From Azotimanducus sp965199815 (GTDB lineage: Bacteria > Pseudomonadota > Gammaproteobacteria > Pseudomonadales > Azotimanducaceae), in assembly GCA_965199815.1 (NCBI GenBank), contig CBDATE010000024.1:532307-596306 (forward strand): a stretch of 64,000 bases of DNA, written 5' to 3'. A model generated the notes under the pieces. It saw only the letters and a program-made list of their open reading frames with translations, made no database searches and was not told where the DNA came from. Below are positions 52,001 to 61,000 of the stretch, piece by piece; the stretch's first letter is position 1, and each line of letters opens with the position of its first letter. Position numbers and translations under genes: made by a program.

Positions 52001-55000
52001 GTGCGCGGTCCAGGTCAGCTTCACCTCGCCGTTGCCCGCCGCGGCCGCCAGTCCCGTGGGCGCCGACGGTACCCCCTTCGGTGTCGCAGAGGCCGACCCT
52101 GAAGGCGCCCCCGTCCCAATCGCGTTCACTGCCCGCACCAGAAAGACATAGCCCTGGCCGTTTGTCAGGCCCATCACCGTGTAGCTGAGGTCCGTGCTGC
52201 CGGTCGCCGTCCAGGTTTTTCCGCCGTCACTGCTGACTTCATACCCCGTCGGTGTCCCGCCGAACGAGGGCGCCTTCCAGGTCAGAACCACCTGACCATC
52301 GCCCGCCTCCGCCATCAACATCTCTGGCGCGCGCGGCCTCGTCCCCGGCATTCCGCTCACGGAAGGCGTTGCCGCCCCCAGAATCTTTGCCGCACCCAGA
52401 GTCTCAACCACCTCATCCTGCAGGTTCCTCCGGTCCACCGCCCTCACTGCCCGCAACCGGAAGCTGTAGCTCTGCTCGTTGGTCAGGCCCGTGATGCGGA
52501 CATCGGTGCTATCCATGCTGGCATCGAGTGGCTCCCAGCCGCTCTCGTCCTGATTGATCTCGTAGCCCGTGAATCTGGTGTCCGCGGGCGGTGTCCAGCG
52601 CAGGGTTAGCGCCGTATCATCTTCGTCCTCGACCACCAGGCCCGTCGGAGCCGGTATCCCCTTCGGCGTGGCGCTGGCAGCGCTTGACCAGTCGCTGTCA
52701 ACATGGGTCGAATCACCCGCAACCGCCTTGTCACGCACACGCACCTCGTACTCCGTACCGGTCGTCAGGCCAATGATGTTCGTGCCCGTCCGCTTGACGG
52801 AAGTACCCGTCACCGTGGTCACGCCCGTCGCCGCTGTCCAGGATGTGACTGACGATGCCTTCCACTGCAACTCGCTCGATTCCACCAAACCGATATTGGC
52901 AGGCCATACCGCCCGCAACCAGGTGTCGCCCACAATCAGCGTCACCGTCGGTGTCGCCAGCCTGAAGCGGAAGATGCGCGGGAAGTCCAGCGTCGCCGTC
53001 GCCGTCTCGGTCTGCATGCTCATCCCCGTGCCCTTCGTACCGGTCACTGTCACCGTCACCGATGTGCGGGTACCCTTCGGTCTGTCCGGCGTACCGGAGA
53101 TGGCACCGGTGCTGGTGTCGAGCGCCAGCCCCGACGGCAGGTCGCCCGCCGTCACCGCATAGGTGTAAGTCAAGCCTGTTGTGAAGTTGGTCAGCGAGGC
53201 GGGAGTCAGCGTCGCGAACTCTACGCCTGCGCGCAGAGTCGTCGGCAGCGCCGGATAGGTGAGGGTCGGGGCATCGAGCGTCGCGACTCTCCTGTCAACA
53301 ACCGTGTCCGAGACCTCGGCCTTTGACGAATCCAGGGTTACGATGGTCACAATGTAATCAGTCCCAGGGTCAAGACCGGTGATCTTGTGGGATGTATCCG
53401 TGGCAGCAAGCGCCTTCTTGTCGCTGTCGGCACCCCTGAAATCACTCACCTTGCGCCAGCGCAGCTCGTAGCCGCCCGGTGCGTGGCTCGCCATCACCCA
53501 AGTCGCTGTCAGTTCCCGCTGGGCGGTCGCCGTGACCGTCAGACCCGTCACCGGTGCCGGGAACTTGCCCTCTGAAGCGGTCGGCGTGGCGCTCACCGCC
53601 TTGGAAGCCGCGCTGTTCCCGATACTGTTCACGAAGCGCAACTGAAAAGTGTACGCCTGACCGTTCGTCAGACCCGTCACCACATGGCTGACCTTGCTCA
53701 CGGGGTTCCCTTCTATCGCCGTCCAGTTAGTACCGCTATCCGTCGTGTACTCGAACCGCAACAGGGTGACTCCCGCCACCCGGTTGGCTCCGTCCGGGTG
53801 CGCGGTCCAGGTCAGCTTCACCTCGCCGTTGCCCGCCTCGGCCGCCAGTCCCGTGGGTGCCGACGGTACCCCCTTCGGTGTCGCAGAGGCCGATGCCGAA
53901 GGCGAACCCGTCCCAATCGCGTTCACTGCCCGCACCAGAAAGACATAGCCCTGGCCGTTTGTCAGGCCCATCACCGTGTAGCTGAGGTCCGTGCTGCCGG
54001 TCGCCGTCCAGGTTTTTCCGCCGTCACTGCTGACTTCATACCCCGTCGGTGTCGCGCCGAACGAGGGTGCCTTCCAGGTCAGAACCACCTGACCATCGCC
54101 CGACTCCGCCGTCAACATCTCTGGCGCGCGCGGCCTCGTCCCCGGCATTCCACTCACGGAAGGCGTTGCCGCACCCAAAATCTTTGCCGCACCCAGCGTC
54201 TCAACCACCTCATCCTGCAGGTTCCTCCGGTCCACCGCCCTCACGGCCCGCAGCCGGAAGCTGTAGCTCTGCCCGTTGGTCAGGCCCGTGATGCGGACAT
54301 CGGTGCTATCCATGCTGGCATCGAGTGGCTCCCAGCCGCCCTCGTCCTGATTGATCTCGTAACCCGTGAATCTGGTGTCCGCGGGCGGTGTCCAGCGCAG
54401 GGTTAGCGCCGTATCATCTTCGTCCTCGACCACCAGGCCCGTCGGAGCCGGTATCCCCTTCGGCGTGGCGCTGGCAGCGCTTGACCAGTCGCTGTCAACG
54501 TAGGTCGAATCACCCGCAACCGCCTTGTCACGCACACGCACCTCGTACTCCGTGCCGGTCGTCAGGCCAGTGATGTCCGTGCCCGTCCGCTCGACGGGAG
54601 TAGTGGGAGTATTCGTCACCGTGGTCACGCCCGTCCCGCTCCAGCCCGTGACTGACGATGCCTTCCACTGCAACTCGCTCGATTCCACCAAACCGATATT
54701 GGCAGGCCATACCGCCTGCAGCCAGGTGTCGCCCACAATCAGCGTCACCATCGGAGTCGCCAGCTTGAAGCGGAAGATGCGCGGGAAGTCCAGCGTCGCC
54801 GTCGCCGTCTCGGTCTGCATGCTCATCCCCGTGCCCGTCGTGCCGGTCACTGTCACCGTCACCGATGTGCGGGTACCCTTCGGTCTGTCCGGCGTACCGG
54901 AGATGGCACCGGTGCTGGTGTCGAACGCCAGCCCCGACGGCAGGTCGCCTGTCGTCACCGCATAGGTGTAAGTCGAGCCCGTTGCGAAGTTGGCGGGTGT

Positions 55001-58000
55001 CGGGGTCAGCGTCGCGAACTCTACGCCCGCGCGCAGAGTCGTCGGCAGCGTCGGATAGCTCAGGGTCGGGGCTCCCAGCGTCGCGACTCTCCTGTCAACA
55101 ACCGTGTCCGAGACCTCGGCCTTTGACGAATCCAGGGTTACGATAACCACAATGTAATCAGTCCCAGGGTCAAGGCCGGTGATCTTGTGGGATGTATCCG
55201 TGGCAGCAAGCGTCTTCTTGTCGCTGTCGGCGAAGCCCCTGAAATTACTCGCCTTGCGCCAGCGCAGCTCGTAGCCGCCCGGTGCGTGGCTCGCCATCAC
55301 CCAAGTCGCTGTCAGTTCCCGCTGGGCGGTCGCCGTGACCGTCAGACCCGTCACCGGTGCCGGGAACCTCACGTTCCCGGTAGCGGTCGGCGTGGCTTCC
55401 GCCTCGTTGGAAGCCGCGCTGTTCCCGATACTGTTCACGAAGCGCAACTGAAAAGTGTACTCCTGATCGTTCGTCAGACCCGTCACCACATGGCTGACCT
55501 TGCTCACGGGGTTCCCTTCTATCGGCGTCCAGGTAGTACCGCTATCAATTGTGTACTCGAACCGCAACAGGGTGACTCCCTCCACCTGGTTGGCTCCATC
55601 CGGGTGCGCGGTCCAGGTCAGCTTCACCTCGCCGTTGCCCGCCGCGGCCGCCAGTCCTGTGGGTGCCGACGGCACCCCCCTCGGTGTCGCAGAGGCCGAT
55701 GCCGAAGGCGAACCCGTCCCAATCGCGTTCACTCCCCGCACCAAGAAGACATAGCCCTGACCGTTTGTCAGGCCCATCACCGTGTAGCTGAGGTCCGTGC
55801 TGCCGGTCGCCGTCCAGGTTTTTCCGCCGTCACTGCTGACTTCATACCCCGTCGGTGTCCCGCCGAACGAGGGTGCCTTCCAGGTCAGAACCACCTGACC
55901 ATCGCCCGACTCCGCCGTCAACATCTCTGGCGCACGCGGCCTCGTCCCCGGCATTCCGCTCACGGAAGGCGTTGCCGCACCCAGAATCTTTGCCGCCCCC
56001 AGAGTCTCACCCTGAGCACCCTGAAGGTTCCTCACTGCCCGCAACTGGAAGCTGTAGCTCTGCTCGTTGGTCAGGCCCGTGATGCGGACATCGGTGCTAT
56101 CCATGCTGGCATCAAGTGGCTCCCAGCCGCCATCGTCCTGATTGATCTCGTAGCCCGTGAATCTGGTGTCCGCGGGCGGTGTCCAGCGCAGGGTTAGCGC
56201 CGTATCATCTTCGTCCTCGACCACCAGGCCCGTCGGAGCCGGTATCCCCTTCGGCGTGGCCCTGACCGCGCTCGACCAGTTGCTGTCAACAAAATCCGGA
56301 CTATTCGCGACTGCCTTGTCACGCACACGCACCTCGTACGTCGTGCCGGTCGTCAGGCCAATGATGTCCGTGCCCGTCCGCTTGACGGGAGTAGTGGGAG
56401 TATTCGTCACCGTGGTCACGCCCGTCCCGCTCCAGCCCGTGACTGACGATGCCTTCCACTGCAACTCGCTCGATGCCACCGCACCGATATTGGCGGGCCA
56501 TATCGCCTGCAACCAGGTGTCGCCCACAATCAGCGTCACCGTCGGAGTCGCCAGCCTGTTGCCCTCCACTTCCATGACCGTTACCTTGAACAGCTCGGTC
56601 ATCGCTACCACACTGTCGCGCACCGTCACCGTGATGCTCGCCGTGCCCGCAGCCACCGGCGTTACTGTCACCTGACTATTGGCACCAAGATCGGTCAGAG
56701 AAGTCGGACTCACCGTCGCCACCGTCGTATCACTCGAAGTCGCCCGGTATTGCAACGTATCGCCCGCATCCGCATCCGTGGCATCCACATTCACCAGCAG
56801 ATCGGTGCCGACGGTCGTCATCTGGTCTGCAATGGCCGTGATACTCGGCGCGCTGTTGGTCAGTGTGGTCAAGGACAGCGCCGTTGATGCCGGACTGTCT
56901 GCGTAGTTGGCATCACCCGTGGCCGTCACCGTCACCGTGTAGTCCACACCAGGCCGCAGTCCGGTGAACACCGCCTCCCTGGTCGGGGATTCCACCATCA
57001 CCGATGTGCTGCCAAAGCCCGACGTTGCGGTGACCGTATAACCCACTGCGTTGCTCACCGCATCCCAAATCACCGCGAATCCGGATTTGCTCGGAGTGGT
57101 GCCGAACTTCTGCACCAGATTCACCGGTGCCGCCAACAGGGCCTTGTCCACCGCCGGGAAGATGAGACCCGCCGTCGCCGTGTTGCTGCCCGCCGTCGCG
57201 GTCACCGTCACCCTGGTCAGGCTCGTGCTCACCGTGGTCGGTGTCCCCGAGATGGTGCCGTTGGTCGCGTTCAGCGACAACCCCGGCGGCAGGGCCGGAC
57301 TGACCGTGTACGCGATGGTGCCGCTGACACCGGATGTAGTCGCCGTCAAGGCCGTAATAGGGGTGTTCACCGTCAGGGTGGTCGGCGGAGCGGTATAGCT
57401 CAGGGTCATCGTGGACGGGGTGGCCGTCGCGGATGCCGACCAGGCACCGTTGCCGTTCTCGTTCTGCGCCCGCACCTGCACCGCGTAGGTCGTGCCGTTC
57501 GTCAGGCCGGAGATGGTCGCGGAGAGAGCGGTGCTGTCGGAGGTGTCGGTCAGCTCCGTCCAGGTAGCGGGGTCTCCCGAGGTCGGCTTGATGCCGTGGC
57601 GCACATCGTAGTCCGTGATGGCCATGCCACCGGTATCCGTCGGTGGCAGCCAGCTGACATCCAGCCCGGCACCCTTCGGCACCAGCACCGGTGCCGCCGG
57701 TGCCGCCGGCTTGCCGTCGTCATCAACGATGGTGAGCTCCACAGAAAAAACTCCTCCACCGGAATTGGTGAATACGCTGCCGTCCGTCCGAATAAATTCG
57801 ATGGAGATGGTCTCGTCGTCCTCATCCGTCGTGTCCCCGATGATCGGGAGCCTGACGGTGGCCGTGGTCATCCCCGCGCTGATATTAGTGCCGCTCGAGC
57901 CTGAGGAGAAACTCGTGAAATCTTCATTGATCGTAGCAGTGCCACCTGCGAATACATTGCCGAGACTCACGCTACCATTACGAACAGCTACCGCCTGCGT

Positions 58001-61000
58001 GAAGGTGAATGTCACCTCGGTGTTGCCGCTGTCGCCCTCGGTTACGCGCAATCTGGTGCCGGTCAGACCCTGCGCCGTGACCGTCACGGGCGGAAAGGAG
58101 TCGACGTTGGCAAAGCCGATATTGAGCACATCCATCCCGGAAGGCAGCGTGGCCCCCATGGGGTTGCTCAGGCGAACCCTGAAAAACTCGTCGTCGGTCT
58201 CGTTAAGGTCATCATCAATGACCGGAACGGCGATGGTCTGCAAGGTCTGCCCGGGCGCGAACGTCAAGGTGCCACTCTGCGCCACGTAGTCCTCGCCCGC
58301 GGTGGCCAGGAAAGAGGCCGCGGGTGCCAGTAACGGATTGTCATCGGGGAGGTCCTCGGTGACGTACTCTACCGTCACCGGCGTGAGGCTTGCCGAGGAC
58401 AGACGCACCTCGGCAACCACCTGACCGGAACCGATCTCCTCAAGAATCCCGAGGTATCTTTCAGACATGAATGTGAGTGAATTTCCCTGACCACCTGCAG
58501 GCATGATGCTCAAGCTCGGTGGCAACACCGTCGGCAAGACGATGTTGGTGCTCGCCGTCTCACTGCCCGCAGTGACGGTTATGGTCACTATCACCTGATT
58601 CGCATTCGCCGTCGTCGGCGTACCGCTGATGATGCCCGTGGTCGAACTCAACGTCAGCCCCGGCGGCAAGGTGCCCGAGGTCACCGCGTACCCGTAGGTC
58701 GGCGTACCTGTAAAGCCCGTCACCGTCGCCGTGATATCGGTGATGGTGTCGCCAACCCGCAATGTCGTCGGCTGGGAGGCATAGGTCAGGAGCATGGTGG
58801 ACGGGGTGGCCGTTGCCGATGGCGACCAGGCACCTTCGCCATTCTCGTTCTGTGCCCGCACCTGCACCTCGTACTCGGTGCCGCCAACAAGACTGCCGAT
58901 GTCCCGCATCAGGGCGGTGCTGGCGGCGGTGGTGGATGCTTCTTCCGTCCAGTCGGGCTTGGGGCTGCCGCTATTCACGCGGTAGCGCACATCATAGTCG
59001 GTAATAGCCACGCCACCGGTATCTGTCGGCGGCAGCCAGCTGGCCGTCAACTGTCCACTCGCGGAGGATGCCAGGCGCGGCGCGGCAGGCGCAGCAGGCA
59101 CACCGTCGTCATCAAGGATGGTCACCTCGATCCGGAAACGTGCTCCGCCGGAATTGGTCACAATGCCGTCGCCGCGATTTAATTCAACATAAAAGATCTC
59201 GTCGCCCTCGGCATCCGTGTCGCCCTTGATCTTCACCGTGGTTTGGACCTGCGTCTGGCCTGCAGCAATACTCAAGTTCCGGTTTGAGAAGGATTCGAAG
59301 TCCGTATCGGCAGTGGCAGTGCCGGTGCCACCTTCGATTCTGAAGGTGCCGATAACGATGTCTCTCCAACTCACCGCGCTGGCTTGCGTGAAAGTGAAGG
59401 TGATGTCAGCATCCGCATCGCCCTCGGTCACGCTCAGCTTCCCTTCCGCGGTAGCCCGGGTCGCCCCCGGCGAACCGGTGCTGGTCAAGCCCTCCGCCGT
59501 GACCGTCACGGGCGGTACCGGGTCGGCGTTGGTGATATACAAAGTCAACCGCCCCCGGTTGGCAGCGATGGTGGCAGCGGACGGATTGCTCAGTACAAGC
59601 CTGAAGAAGTCGTCAGTCTCATGTACCGTATCGTCAAGGATCTGCACCGAGATGGTCTTGCTGGTCTCGCCCGGCGCAAAGGTGAGCGTCCCCATGACGG
59701 CCGTGTAATCCTCTCCGGCGATGGCACTGGATGTACCATTTCGACTAATGAGCGGGTCGCCATCGGGGATACCCTCGGTGGCGTAGTCCACCGTCACCAT
59801 CCCGGTGCTGGCGGCGGACAGGGTGACCGTGAAATCAACCGTGCCTGCATCTTCTTGAATCGTAATGTTTCGCTGTGACTTCGAGACACTGGCATTCTCC
59901 ACCACCGCGATGCTCAGGGTGGGCGCTGTCGGGGTTGCAGATACCGCCGCCGACCAGGCGCTGTCCGCCCTGGTGGTCGAGGCGGATGCCGCCCTGGCCT
60001 GCACCCGCACATCGTATGCGGTGCCGTTGGTCAGATAAGGCATCACGTACCGGGTGGAGCTGGAGCCTCCCGCGTTGACTGTGGTGACACCGGTCATGGC
60101 CCAGTCCGTCACCGTCGATGCTTTCCACTGCAACACATAGTTGCCGACACCTGTCACCGCAGCCCAGTTGGCGGTGAGCTGGCGATTGTCAACATCCAGC
60201 GTCACCACCGGCGTGGCCAGGGGTTCGCCTGCCACTGCGGGAAAGAGGATGTCGGCCTGGGCCGTAGTGCTCCCCGCAGTCGCTGTGACCGTCACCGTCA
60301 CCGGACTGGTGCTCTTTGCGGTGGGTGTGCCGCTGATGGCACCGGTGCTGGCGTTCAAACTCAACCCCGCCGGCAGGGACGGATTCGCCGTGTAGGCGAT
60401 GGTGCCGGTGACACCGGATGTGGTCGCCGTCAGAGCCGTGATGGCCGTGTTCACCGTCAGGGTGGTGGGCGGGGCCGTATAGCTCAGGGTCATGGTGGAG
60501 GGGGTCGCCTCTGCCGAAGCCGACCAGTCCCCGGCACCGTTCTCGTTCTGCGCCCGCACCTGCACTTCATAGACCGTGCCGTTGGTGAGGCTGGAAATGG
60601 TGGCCGTGGTGGCGGTGCTGTCCGTGGTGTCCGCCAATTCCGTCCAGCTGCTATCCGAAGGGGTGGTTGGCCGGTGGCGCACATCGTAATCCGTGATGGC
60701 AACCCCGCCGTCATCCGTCGGCGCACTCCACTGCACACTCAACTGGGCGTTCCCCGCAGTCAATGCAGGTGCAGCAGGCGCGGAAGGCGGGTCGTCGTCG
60801 TCGAGGATGGTGATCGTTACGCCAAAACCTGTTCCTCCACTGTTGGTGAAAGCGCTGCTGCCCGACGTGAACTGAATACCAATGGTCTCGTCCCCTTCAT
60901 CAGCTGTCGTATCGCCGTTGATGGTCACCGTGAAGGTTTTCGAGGCCTCTCCCGCTGCAAAATTAAGCGGAGTGTTCGTGTCCAGCGCCGCGAAGTCCGA

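Noticed and set aside
48167..52102. A 1,311-codon open frame on the plus strand
   Set aside because: It lies antisense to the giant gene, is composed of Arg/His-rich low-complexity sequence produced by the complement of Thr/Val-rich codons, and has no recognisable domain.
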